From positions 1-27,001 of the IMG/VR virus record IMGVR_UViG_3300032299_001609: a stretch of 27,001 nt of DNA; one strand, 5' to 3'. This DNA comes from a virus. Both the position numbers and the translations under genes were made by a program. Below are positions 16,128 through 24,647 of the stretch, one piece after another. The notes beneath the pieces are model-generated. The model searched no databases. It had not been told where the DNA came from and saw nothing but the letters and a program-made list of their open reading frames with translations. Positions within the stretch are counted from its first letter, which is position 1. Every line of letters starts with the position of its first letter.

Positions 16128-18734
16128 ATGGGAGCTTTTCAAACACCAGTAATATACGGATTAGCATTAGGAAATAATTTATCAGATTTACCTGATAAAG
16201 ACAATGCTTTGAGGAGTTTAGGGTTAGAACCAACAGACCTAGCTAGTATTGGTAATATAAACGAATACATAGGACGTGACGGGTTTCAAATTATTAGTAA
16301 CCTTGACGAGCCAATACAACGTAAGTTATCTAGGTACAATACAGATATAATTAAACATCCGGAGATTTTAAATACTGGAATTGATCTTAAAAACATTAAT
16401 AGTAATGTTACTTTAAATGGTGCTATGGGGTCTTCTACTATTAGGTATTATTCTTTAGACTCTTACGATTCAACTAGAGATTTATTTACTCCAATAGATA
16501 TTTCGACAAGTAGAGCATCATCCTGGTCGGGATTTGGTGAAAATTTAAATTATGGAGCTGAGTTAAGAATTACTAATGGTGGTAGATTGAGTGCAGGTAC
16601 CTTAAAGTTTAATACCTCTTCAGAACCTAAAGTATTTGAAAGTTCAGAGATAGCAACCCATACAATAAAAACTAACATAAACGGTAAAGAATATGTTTTG
16701 TTTGCTATGAAAGACATTCCTTTAGTTTTTAACGGCAACTTTAGAACGTATGATGTAAGAGTAGGAGTATCTAATACAAGCGTACGTGTGAGTAGCAGAA
16801 TATATCTTACAGATAGTAAGAATGAAATGAGATTATTTCGTGATCTCAACTGGTCTGGTAGTGAAGCAACTATAGCTGGTGTAACTCCTAACTTGAGACC
16901 TAGAACTATTGAAATTTATTGCGATCCTAGAGTTCTTACTACACTGAATATAAACAGACTTGGATTATCTGATCTACCAGCAACACGTTTAACCTCATTA
17001 AGATCTCTTAATATATCTAGAAATTATTATACAGAGCTACCAAATATATCTGGATTTGCGCCTCAGCTTACATTTTTAGATATATCTAATAATGACCTAC
17101 ACAAATCTAACGATTTAAACTTACAAGCATTTACAGAAAAGTTCGTACAAAGGTTACCTCGTGTTAGTACTCTGGTTGCTGGTAATACGGTTAACGGTCA
17201 AATACAGACAATTATAGAAAATGGAGAGCCTATATCAGTTATTGAAAAATATTTACCTCTTACACAATTAAATCTAAGGAGAGATACCGGGTCATTCTTT
17301 TCAGGTATAACGCCTTCTGTTTCTTCTAGCTGTGTTATTTATAACATTCAAAACAACAATTTTACTGAGTTTCCAGTGAGAGGATTGTTTAGAAACTTTG
17401 CAGATAATAAAATATCACAATTTTTAATAAGTGGTAATAGAGATCTTTGTCTAACTCCACAGACTAGCGCTGCTTATTTAAATGGAGATAATTACTCTAA
17501 TGCTCTAGAGATATTTAATGCAGATGTTACGTTCGTACCTGTTCCTAATTTAACAGGTAAGCAAAACCTTAGAGAGGTACTTTTTAATTCTGCTGCGAGA
17601 AATTATGTATGGGGAGTAAATCAACACCCACTTGAAGCTATAAACTCAGAGTTCTCTTTAATTACCAAAGAAGGTGGTTATAAGTTTGCGAACTGTGACA
17701 ATCTCGAGAGATTGGTGTTTAGTTATACTGTGTTAGTAGGTAGAGTGCCTATAATAACAAACCCGAAACTAAAACAACTAGATTTAGGTTATTGTAATCT
17801 ATCTGCCGCAGTTAAACCAGCGGGTGTAACAGAAGATTACTCATTTTACGAGGGTACATTTGATGGCTGTAGAAACACTCTCGAGGTCTTCGGGTTATGG
17901 AATGTATTATCTGATAATCAGCGGTCAAATCCAGGTAATGATTATTTTACAAGACCTTTACAACCAGGTACGTTCGATAACTTTCCGCAACTTATTTATT
18001 TCCACTACGTAACATACAGAACTACAGGTGATACACCAAACTTTACAGGATGCTCTAAACTGAGAGATCTTCTAATGCATGTTAATGCATTTACAGGCAT
18101 TTCTACTATTTCTAGAGACTGTAAAAATACTCTCGAGACCGTTTATTTTCCATATAATCAAATAAATCAAGGAGAGGCTACCAGAACTATAGGAGACGTT
18201 TCAGGTATCCTAAGCTTAAGTAAACTATTTGATGGAGAGGCTCCTTTTACTAGAGTAATAAATATTGACTTTGAGTCTAATCAGCTTAACGGATTAGTGG
18301 ATATAGATAAAGTACCTAATTTACGAACCTTAAACCTTTCTAAAAATAGTATGGTTGGAGCTATACCAGACTTTTCCAATACACCTAATCTACAAACTCT
18401 TTTACTTAATAACAATAGATTTTCACTCTTTACACCAGGAGCTTTTAATAGATTAACCAAAGTAAAAAATATTAATCTTCTCAATAATGTAGAGAACGGT
18501 GTCAATACACTACCACTGTCGCAAATAGAATTAATTATCGATAGCCTATACTTAATGTTTAATAACTTCTCTAGAAGAAATAATAGAAATGTTACTGTTT
18601 ACTTAGCTTCTGATAGCAACCCTTTTATCATAACATCGAGTCTTACAATAGATCAAATAACATTTATGGAGAAGTCTGGTAATTATAAGTTTTTCGGATT
18701 GGTAAAACAAGCGGCTGGTGGAGGCACAGCATAA
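16128..18734 (+). CDS. Leucine-rich-repeat tail-fibre-like protein
   Basis: 868 residues. The N-terminus holds GNNLSDLPDKDNALRSLGL (about residues 15-33), the N-L-S-D-L-x-D-x-x-x-A-x-x-x-L-G-L motif widely found in phage tail fibres, which argues that the protein is virion-attached. Residues of about 270-330 and 545-790 carry leucine-rich repeats: LRSLNISRNYYTELPNISGF, LTFLDISNNDL, LKQLDLGYCNLS, LRTLNLSKNSMVGAIPDF, LQTLLLNNNRF. The repeats are irregular in length (roughly 20-30 residues) with the usual L-x-x-L-x-(I/L)-x-x-N core. Residues 30-270 form a beta-rich domain of unknown type. A curved LRR surface would suit receptor binding, and this is a candidate host-recognition protein. It begins 1 nt after its neighbour's stop. 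LRR proteins are not usual T4-type fibres, so the domain call matters and can be tested by profile search. Confidence 0.8.
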   Translation: MGAFQTPVIYGLALGNNLSDLPDKDNALRSLGLEPTDLASIGNINEYIGRDGFQIISNLDEPIQRKLSRYNTDIIKHPEILNTGIDLKNINSNVTLNGAMGSSTIRYYSLDSYDSTRDLFTPIDISTSRASSWSGFGENLNYGAELRITNGGRLSAGTLKFNTSSEPKVFESSEIATHTIKTNINGKEYVLFAMKDIPLVFNGNFRTYDVRVGVSNTSVRVSSRIYLTDSKNEMRLFRDLNWSGSEATIAGVTPNLRPRTIEIYCDPRVLTTLNINRLGLSDLPATRLTSLRSLNISRNYYTELPNISGFAPQLTFLDISNNDLHKSNDLNLQAFTEKFVQRLPRVSTLVAGNTVNGQIQTIIENGEPISVIEKYLPLTQLNLRRDTGSFFSGITPSVSSSCVIYNIQNNNFTEFPVRGLFRNFADNKISQFLISGNRDLCLTPQTSAAYLNGDNYSNALEIFNADVTFVPVPNLTGKQNLREVLFNSAARNYVWGVNQHPLEAINSEFSLITKEGGYKFANCDNLERLVFSYTVLVGRVPIITNPKLKQLDLGYCNLSAAVKPAGVTEDYSFYEGTFDGCRNTLEVFGLWNVLSDNQRSNPGNDYFTRPLQPGTFDNFPQLIYFHYVTYRTTGDTPNFTGCSKLRDLLMHVNAFTGISTISRDCKNTLETVYFPYNQINQGEATRTIGDVSGILSLSKLFDGEAPFTRVINIDFESNQLNGLVDIDKVPNLRTLNLSKNSMVGAIPDFSNTPNLQTLLLNNNRFSLFTPGAFNRLTKVKNINLLNNVENGVNTLPLSQIELIIDSLYLMFNNFSRRNNRNVTVYLASDSNPFIITSSLTIDQITFMEKSGNYKFFGLVKQAAGGGTA

Positions 18735-18737
18735 ATA
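18730..18737 (+). promoter_or_regulatory. T4-late-type promoter box CATAAATA
   Basis: CATAAATA followed by 6 nt (TTATTT) and the ATG at 18744; the only clear box here with 6 rather than 5 nt. It overlaps the last codon and stop of the leucine-rich-repeat gene. Confidence 0.65.
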
Positions 18738-18743
18738 TTATTT

Positions 18744-20060
18744 ATGAGCAGACGAGGGTTAGAATTATTAAAAGATTTATCTGAGGTAAGGGACGCAGTA
18801 ACGTCTTTAGATAATTTATGTATAGGGGCAGCTGAACCATTTAGTAGTGATGACTTTAAGGTTTTCACTTCCAATAAAAGAAATGTTTCAATTTTTACCT
18901 TTATACCTAATAATTTTAGTTTGCAGTTAAGTAGTTTTGGCGGTACAAGTGGTAGTTATAGGTTAGAGATTCCCAAATCGCAGGATGTTGATTTAGAACT
19001 AGTTAATTTAAATATTTATGTAGGAGATATCATAGCAGGATATGGTATTCAACCTAGTACTAAAATAGAAAGAGTTGATGTTTATGGTAATGAAAACAAT
19101 AGTTTAGGATTACCGGTTACTGAGCTGGTTCTAAGTAAACAACTAACAGCGATCATATTAGATAATACACAATATACTCTTATTAAACAAAACAGCGCTA
19201 CAATAACTGGAAACCGGTTCGTTTTAGGTCAAGATGTTACAAATAACTTTTATAACGGAGATAAGATCACAGCTATTTACTACCCACTTTCAACATCTAC
19301 TACCCCTATACTAAGCACTAACACTGTTGATCTTTATATAGTAGATAATAGTTTTAACTCCAGCAACCAATTCTGTTTTGGGTTATCTTTAAATGAGGGT
19401 GGTGAAAAAATTAATTTATCATCTGTTAATTCACTGTGCGCTATTGATTTTTTGAGATCTAACGAAGTCACTAAGAGAGATTTTAGAAATATTTTCTTAC
19501 CAGAAGCAGTAGATTATTTTGATGCTGATCCTAATTCTGGAGATGGTATTAGTTATGATGCAAGTAGAAGGTTTTACAGTCTTATAAGCTACGACACAGT
19601 AGATGAAGCTTTAACAGAATTAGAACAACAAGTAGACTTTACATCGAATGTTTTAAACGAAAAAATTGATACAACAAAAGATAATATTAATAGCAAAGGT
19701 ATTAATATTGAAGGTGTTTTAAGAGTAGCAGATCCAGGTGTTTTGAATAATGGGTCTATAAGTACGGATAATAGAGCTCCTTCTCTCTATATTTTAGATC
19801 CTACATCTACTAGTTTAACCGGAGTTAGAATATTTTCTACCTTCGATTCACCGTGGGTATCAACAACTAATTCTCTAAGCACTAATAAGAACATTAACGT
19901 CGGTAGTCTAGCATTCGAAAAAAATATATTCTTAGAAAACGCTACAGTTCAAACTATAACACCTACTACAATTACGTTTACACGTAAAATACCTGTATCA
20001 ATAGTAGGTAATGATGGATTTACCACCACCTACTATTTGTTAGCTAGCTCGCAAAATTAA
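18744..20060 (+). CDS. Virion structural/fibre protein (438 aa)
   Basis: Not matched to a named family. The N-terminus LLKDLSEVRDAVTSLDNLCI resembles the fibre-anchoring D-L-S-x-x-x-D-x-x-x-x-L-x-N-L motif of the LRR neighbour. The middle is beta-rich. A short segment around residues 285-325 (VDEALTELEQQVDFTSNVLN, then EKIDTTKDN) is likely a coiled coil or trimerisation helix, followed by a small beta-rich tip. The late box ends 6 nt before the ATG, so it probably has its own transcript. Its stop codon directly abuts the stop of the convergent 1156-residue gene. A short fibre or a connector for the neighbouring adhesins is the best guess. Confidence 0.65.
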   Translation: MSRRGLELLKDLSEVRDAVTSLDNLCIGAAEPFSSDDFKVFTSNKRNVSIFTFIPNNFSLQLSSFGGTSGSYRLEIPKSQDVDLELVNLNIYVGDIIAGYGIQPSTKIERVDVYGNENNSLGLPVTELVLSKQLTAIILDNTQYTLIKQNSATITGNRFVLGQDVTNNFYNGDKITAIYYPLSTSTTPILSTNTVDLYIVDNSFNSSNQFCFGLSLNEGGEKINLSSVNSLCAIDFLRSNEVTKRDFRNIFLPEAVDYFDADPNSGDGISYDASRRFYSLISYDTVDEALTELEQQVDFTSNVLNEKIDTTKDNINSKGINIEGVLRVADPGVLNNGSISTDNRAPSLYILDPTSTSLTGVRIFSTFDSPWVSTTNSLSTNKNINVGSLAFEKNIFLENATVQTITPTTITFTRKIPVSIVGNDGFTTTYYLLASSQN

Positions 20061-23000
20061 TTATATTGCTATTGAATAGACCCTGACGACTCCCTGTTCT
20101 GGTGAACCACTGTCAGTGGTAAATGGTGAACCTAGCAATACTCTGTTACCGGTATTATTAATAGATACGCTATACCCGGTACCATCTCCTACGGTAGGTA
20201 CAATGTCACCTTCTATCGAATTTGATAGCTGGTCCCATGATTGAGTTAGTGAGTTGTATATATATATTTTCACTTGACCTTTTTCTGTAGTAGTCGCAGC
20301 ACCTACAACTATACTATCTCCAGTGCTATTAATTGAAACACTATCACCGAATTGATTAGAACTAGCTCCAGTACCGATTATATCTTGACCATATTGAACC
20401 CAAGAATTTAATATCGAGCTATATTTATATACTCTAACAATACCAGGATCAGGACTATTTGCAAATGCATTAGGAGCACCTATTACTATAATATCACCAG
20501 CAGAATTGAGAGCAATACTGTTTCCGAACAAATAACCTGGAAATGGCCCGTCTATTGAATTAGCTATACGAGACCAAGTACCTGGCGATCCACCATTATG
20601 TTGAAACACACGTACTCTACCATAAAGATTATTATCAACTTTATAAAGAGAAGTTGCAGCTAAGATATCACCTGCTGTATTCATAGCTACACTATAACCA
20701 CACTCGTCATTAGCACTCTCACCTACAATATCATTACCTAATTGAGACCAGGAAACGCCACTATTAGTAGTAGCGTATGCCCGCACTCTACCTATGTTAG
20801 TATTAGGGGTTATATCTACTCCAGGAGCACCTACCGCTATTCTTGAGCCTGCACCATTTATACATACACTCCAACCAAATTTATTTGAAGTATCAAAAGT
20901 CGTACCTCCAGCTACAGCAGTCGTATCATTTATTACTGTTAGAGTTGAATAACTCGTTCCGTTGTTAGTACTTGATCTAACTGTTACACCACCATGACCT
21001 ACAATAGTCGAAGCAGCTCCTGCAAGATTATACCTACCGGGAGCTCCTACTACAGATACTAGCCCCGTATCATTAAGCTTTACACTAAAGCCTCTCTGAG
21101 CGTTTGTATTAACATCAACTACCGTATCAACGGTAGTCCACGACGACCCTACACGCTTGTAGACTTCTACTCTACCGACATCAGAATAGTTAATAGAACT
21201 AATAGTCTCATCATCTTTTGGTGCGCCAATTATTAAATATTCATCACCTGTACCAGCATTACCGTTTATAGCAGTGCTCCACCCAAATCTGTTAGACCCA
21301 ACAGGACCGGTGATTGTAGGTGTAACCTGTACCCAGGGTGGTATTGTAGTTGTAGTAGTGGTTGTAGTGGTTGAGTTAACATTACCTGTAGAAGCTATTA
21401 AGAAAAGCGTTAAATCATTAATATCCTTCACGGTAAGTAATGCGTTAATGTTAGAAGTAGTTCCATTAGGTATGGCATTAGTATTAGTGACTGTATCACT
21501 ATCTATAAAGGTGAATCTGTTAAATGTTGCAGTTCTATTTTCAATATCGACCCCAGACATAGCGGGTGTTGCTAAACCTTGTGTTGTACCTATAAAAGGC
21601 GTGACTGTTTCACCTGGAGGAAAGCACTCATAGCGAGGAGTATTGCCGGGTGGTCTGCTAGGGGTTGAAAGACTTATGTTTAATGCAGTACCAGACTTTA
21701 TAGCCTGCGTTAAGTTTTTAGATAGTGTAATTGTATTTAGTAGGGATGAAGCATTAGTTATACCAGTATTATTAGGAATTGCAGCATCGTAATTCACCTG
21801 GTATGCGCTAATTGCAGCGTTAATTGTGGCTAGATATGATATAGATACCCTGTTGCTTTCATAATCAAATATACTATTAGGATCTATAGTTAATATATTA
21901 GTACCAGCATTTGAAGTAGCTGTGGTTTTCGCGGTAACTAACTGTAGTACGTTTCCTCCTGTACAATAACCATCTAGGGAGATATTATCAATACCCCCTC
22001 TATAATAAAAAACGAGAGGCTGGTTGGTAGTTAGTGTATTTAGGAACGGACGAGTTACAATTATACTACCATCAGAAGAGATCGCTGAGACAGATGTAAA
22101 GCCACCCACTGTAAGACTATTGTGTAAAACAACATCTCTGGGTTTATAGGGATCACCTTTGTATTTAGTAACTCCTTTAAATACAGATAGTGAGGTGTTA
22201 GTGCTAATGTTATAATCCTGCGTATAGCCCTTAAGTCCCTTATGCTTAACGAAATATAAAGTCTCAGCTAATATAGACGCCGGGCTATCCTTAGTTAAAA
22301 ATACAGAACTCTCATTTATAATTTCTTGTACGTATGTAAAAGAAGAAAGAGTTTTAGAACCGTCTAACACCAGGTTACCAACCTGTATATTACTGGTATC
22401 ATTTATACCAGTAATATAATTCCTATTAGCAGCTAGATTGCCAGTTTTAGCTATAACAGTAGTACTATATAGTTTTGGCGGAGTGTAGTTAATAGTTAAA
22501 GCACCTGTAGTAAGCATTGCTTTATAAGAAGCAGGTTCTCCTCCACCTATAGAAAACTGCTCAACGTTATTTTTATAGCTATGAAAATTAGTGCCCATGA
22601 TAGGTAATTTATTATCATAAAAATTACCTAATCTACCCTTTAAATTATTTAAATAATCTTCATCGTACAGAAAATCGTAGTAAAAAACTCCATTGGAATT
22701 GAATATCACAGGTTGTTCGAAAGAAATTTCTGATTGATGCTTTAAATCTCTCTTTACAGTTTCTGGACTTCTAAGAAAATAAATCTTAATGTTATAAAAT
22801 TTAAATTTTTCAAGAGGTAGTGTTGTTCTAGTAAGACCTTGTCGTTCATCAAAATTAGGTTGGTAATATATAGGAGAGGACAGCATAGACTGCCCATTTT
22901 CATTAGTTAATTCAATTATTACACCACCATTTGATCCGCTTGTTATTCTAAACGTATGCACTCCAGATTGATATGGCTTTAAAAATCCAGTAAATGTCTG

Positions 23001-23531
23001 TATACCTTCTATTTTATTAATATTTTGAGACATTAATGTTGTCTTAAAACTAATGCTGCCTCTACCCCAAAAAATATCTGTATCAACAGGTAAAGGACCG
23101 TCCATAAAAACACTACTATCAAACTCTACTGGTAGGCTAGTAATAGAAGGATAAACACTACCCCATTCATAAGTTCTTCTAGTTAATCCATTACCACCTT
23201 GAAATCTTGGCTCACCTATTATTAAATTTAAAGAATCGAATCTATTTTTAAGGGTAGATACTGGTCTTATTATTTCCGAATTCTCGTTTAATTTTACAAT
23301 GTTTAGTAATTTTACTAACTGAGAGTCTAAAGATATAAATTGTTGGTTTCCGAGAATAGTGTCAGTGTCCGACTGTTCAATTTGTGATATATTTTCAAGA
23401 AAATCTAAATCCTCCTTTAAATATACAGCTCCACTTGCTAGCGTTGTTAATAAATTATTTAAAGCTATTGTCGGATTGATTATATCACCAAAGTTTTTAT
23501 CACGAAGTAATCCTTGTGTCTGTATACCCAT
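20061..23531 (-). CDS. Adhesin-like virion protein with PA14-like region and seven-bladed FG-GAP propeller
   Basis: 1156 residues on the minus strand. The N-terminus (GLLRDKNFGDIINPTIALNN) again resembles a fibre-anchoring segment. Residues of about 170-240 (TFTGFLKPYQSGVHTFRITS, then SNGGVIIELTNENG) fit a PA14/GLEYA-type carbohydrate-binding beta fold. A run of nine Thr ending in IPPW (about residues 718-731) forms a linker. Residues of about 745-1156 contain seven successive units of roughly 50-60 residues, each with F-G-x-S-V/I-x-x-N-x-x-G-D-x-x-x-x-G-A-P and then G-x-V-x-V-Y: a complete FG-GAP, integrin-alpha-like propeller. The start is set by a CCTAAATA box 5 nt upstream. The product is probably a surface-displayed receptor- or glycan-binding fibre. 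Its orientation is opposite to the main fibre run. Confidence 0.75.
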   Translation of the reverse strand: MGIQTQGLLRDKNFGDIINPTIALNNLLTTLASGAVYLKEDLDFLENISQIEQSDTDTILGNQQFISLDSQLVKLLNIVKLNENSEIIRPVSTLKNRFDSLNLIIGEPRFQGGNGLTRRTYEWGSVYPSITSLPVEFDSSVFMDGPLPVDTDIFWGRGSISFKTTLMSQNINKIEGIQTFTGFLKPYQSGVHTFRITSGSNGGVIIELTNENGQSMLSSPIYYQPNFDERQGLTRTTLPLEKFKFYNIKIYFLRSPETVKRDLKHQSEISFEQPVIFNSNGVFYYDFLYDEDYLNNLKGRLGNFYDNKLPIMGTNFHSYKNNVEQFSIGGGEPASYKAMLTTGALTINYTPPKLYSTTVIAKTGNLAANRNYITGINDTSNIQVGNLVLDGSKTLSSFTYVQEIINESSVFLTKDSPASILAETLYFVKHKGLKGYTQDYNISTNTSLSVFKGVTKYKGDPYKPRDVVLHNSLTVGGFTSVSAISSDGSIIVTRPFLNTLTTNQPLVFYYRGGIDNISLDGYCTGGNVLQLVTAKTTATSNAGTNILTIDPNSIFDYESNRVSISYLATINAAISAYQVNYDAAIPNNTGITNASSLLNTITLSKNLTQAIKSGTALNISLSTPSRPPGNTPRYECFPPGETVTPFIGTTQGLATPAMSGVDIENRTATFNRFTFIDSDTVTNTNAIPNGTTSNINALLTVKDINDLTLFLIASTGNVNSTTTTTTTTTIPPWVQVTPTITGPVGSNRFGWSTAINGNAGTGDEYLIIGAPKDDETISSINYSDVGRVEVYKRVGSSWTTVDTVVDVNTNAQRGFSVKLNDTGLVSVVGAPGRYNLAGAASTIVGHGGVTVRSSTNNGTSYSTLTVINDTTAVAGGTTFDTSNKFGWSVCINGAGSRIAVGAPGVDITPNTNIGRVRAYATTNSGVSWSQLGNDIVGESANDECGYSVAMNTAGDILAATSLYKVDNNLYGRVRVFQHNGGSPGTWSRIANSIDGPFPGYLFGNSIALNSAGDIIVIGAPNAFANSPDPGIVRVYKYSSILNSWVQYGQDIIGTGASSNQFGDSVSINSTGDSIVVGAATTTEKGQVKIYIYNSLTQSWDQLSNSIEGDIVPTVGDGTGYSVSINNTGNRVLLGSPFTTDSGSPEQGVVRVYSIAI

Positions 23532-23536
23532 GTATA

Positions 23537-23544
23537 TATTTAGG
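23537..23544 (-). promoter_or_regulatory. Late-type promoter box CCTAAATA (minus strand)
   Basis: On the minus strand CCTAAATA is followed by 5 nt (TATAC) and the ATG at 23531. One base differs from CATAAATA. It lies downstream of the hairpin terminator at 23580-23608, consistent with a fresh start for the propeller gene. Confidence 0.55.
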
Positions 23545-23579
23545 TTTGCTCTCTCTCTTTAATATATTTTTACATAAAA

Positions 23580-23608
23580 AACCCGGTAGCCTCAAGAGCT
23601 ACCGGGTT
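23580..23608 (-). terminator. Rho-independent terminator of the acidic-protein gene
   Basis: A perfect 11-bp stem (23580-23590 with 23598-23608, AACCCGGTAGC and its complement) with a 7-nt loop. Read on the minus strand it is followed by a run of six T residues, and it lies 18 nt after the stop of the 335-residue gene. It separates that unit from the propeller gene. Confidence 0.9.
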
Positions 23609-23626
23609 AAAGTTATAATTTAAGAA

Positions 23627-24184
23627 TTATTGTTCGAACATTGATTTGCCTGTCTTAAGCGAACCAACCTTATTGCTCTTACCCATGTTAGGCTGCTTAG
23701 CATTTACAAGAGCGTGACCATGATCGCCATCTGAACCTACTTTATCAGTATAAGCTGATGTAGCACCGCCTGATTGTGTTTTGAGATTACCAACTTTGTT
23801 GTTTTTACCGTAGTTAACTTCCTTAGTGAAATTATCTGCTCCAAGATCTTCTTCGTCTTCGTCCCAGAAACCTTCTTCTGCTTCTTCTGGCTTATCTTCT
23901 TCCATATCACCTTCTAACTCAGTGTCGCCTTCTTCGTCACCAAAGCCGCCCTCTTCTTCACCGCCGATAGCAGCTTGAAGAACGTCAATAAGCTTTTGAG
24001 CAGTTTCGCGATCAAGTGTGAAAGTAACTTCTTCACCAGTTTCTTCCATTCCTTCACTTTCACCCTCGATACCAAGAGCGTCGAGCTCATTAGCATCTTC
24101 CATTTCAGAACCCATAGGATTGCCTCCGTCTGGCTGACCCATTACGTTTTCATACAGTTTATCAAAGATTGATTTCTTTCTCAT
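23627..24184 (-). CDS. Nested C-terminal product (185 aa) of the acidic gene, from an internal late promoter
   Basis: The internal ATG at 24184 is codon 151 of the 335-residue frame and has CATAAATA exactly 5 nt upstream (spacer ATTTT), the same unit that precedes six other late genes in this window. The product would begin MRKKSIFDKLYENVMGQPDG, which reads like a natural N-terminus, and would contain the conserved-looking helix, the acidic run and the duplicated tail motif, without the Lys/Ala-rich N-terminal half. Either this is an in-frame nested gene or the long gene is a fusion of two older genes that kept the second promoter. Expression is not shown by the sequence. Confidence 0.45.
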   Translation of the reverse strand: MRKKSIFDKLYENVMGQPDGGNPMGSEMEDANELDALGIEGESEGMEETGEEVTFTLDRETAQKLIDVLQAAIGGEEEGGFGDEEGDTELEGDMEEDKPEEAEEGFWDEDEEDLGADNFTKEVNYGKNNKVGNLKTQSGGATSAYTDKVGSDGDHGHALVNAKQPNMGKSNKVGSLKTGKSMFEQ

Positions 24185-24634
24185 AAAATTATTTATGCTA
24201 GCCTTAGCAATTTTTCTACTTTCTTTTATAGTTTCTTCATCTTCTTCACCTTTATAAGTGCCTGCTTTCTTAGCTTTAGCAGCTCCTGCAATTTTTGACG
24301 CGGCTTTTTCACCGTATCCAGCTTTTTTAGCTTCTTTTTTAACTTTAGTAAACATTCCTTTTTTAGGCTTTTCAGTCTCTTCATCTTCTTCTAAGTTTTC
24401 GGGTTGAGATAGATTTTTGATATTATAAAGATTATCTTTAAGTTCTTTATCTGACATCTTCTTTCTATCTATTTTAGAAGGCACATAACCCGCTGTTTCC
24501 TGAGGTCCACCCTTTAAAAGTGGAACTTCTCCTATTTCACCAGTTTTACCTTCATATACTAGTTTATGTTTTATGCTATTTAACATTCCTCCATAAACTT
24601 GCCCAATACTTGCGAAGTCGTTTTGTTTTGACAT
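23627..24634 (-). CDS. Acidic low-complexity late protein (possible prohead core/scaffold)
   Basis: 335 residues, not assignable to a named family. In order: an N-terminal segment (MSKQNDFASIGQVYGGMLNS), a charged linker, a Lys/Ala-rich helical stretch at about 93-128 (KKEAKKAGYGEKAASKIAGA), an internal Met at 151 (MRKKSIFDKLYENVMGQ), one ordered-looking helix (VTFTLDRETAQKLIDVLQAA, near 203-222), a very acidic run at about 223-263, and a tail with two copies of G-K-x-N-K-V-G-x-L-K-T (near 276 and 317). There are no Cys and no membrane segments. Late promoter and terminator flank it as a single-gene unit, divergent from the terminase by 17 bp. Acidic, helical, disordered proteins near packaging genes are often head scaffold or core components; that role is inference. 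A late box inside the gene predicts a shorter second product. Confidence 0.7.
   Translation of the reverse strand: MSKQNDFASIGQVYGGMLNSIKHKLVYEGKTGEIGEVPLLKGGPQETAGYVPSKIDRKKMSDKELKDNLYNIKNLSQPENLEEDEETEKPKKGMFTKVKKEAKKAGYGEKAASKIAGAAKAKKAGTYKGEEDEETIKESRKIAKASINNFMRKKSIFDKLYENVMGQPDGGNPMGSEMEDANELDALGIEGESEGMEETGEEVTFTLDRETAQKLIDVLQAAIGGEEEGGFGDEEGDTELEGDMEEDKPEEAEEGFWDEDEEDLGADNFTKEVNYGKNNKVGNLKTQSGGATSAYTDKVGSDGDHGHALVNAKQPNMGKSNKVGSLKTGKSMFEQ
24190..24197 (-). promoter_or_regulatory. Internal late-type promoter box CATAAATA (minus strand)
   Basis: It lies inside the 335-residue gene, encoding part of A-S-I-N-N-F. Five nt (ATTTT) separate it from an in-frame ATG at 24184. Other ATAAATA strings inside genes that I checked by eye lack an ATG at this distance. 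Confidence 0.5.
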
Positions 24635-24639
24635 ATATA

Positions 24640-24647
24640 TATTTATA
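24640..24647 (-). promoter_or_regulatory. T4 late promoter box TATAAATA (minus strand)
   Basis: A perfect T4 late consensus on the minus strand, with 5 nt (TATAT) before the ATG at 24634. It lies in the 17-bp gap between the acidic gene and the terminase. No equally good box faces the terminase. Confidence 0.75.

Noticed and set aside
21274-21633. Plus-strand open frame opposite the propeller gene
   Set aside because: The Val run is the antisense of the poly-Thr linker; no start signal, and the minus-strand protein is clearly real.
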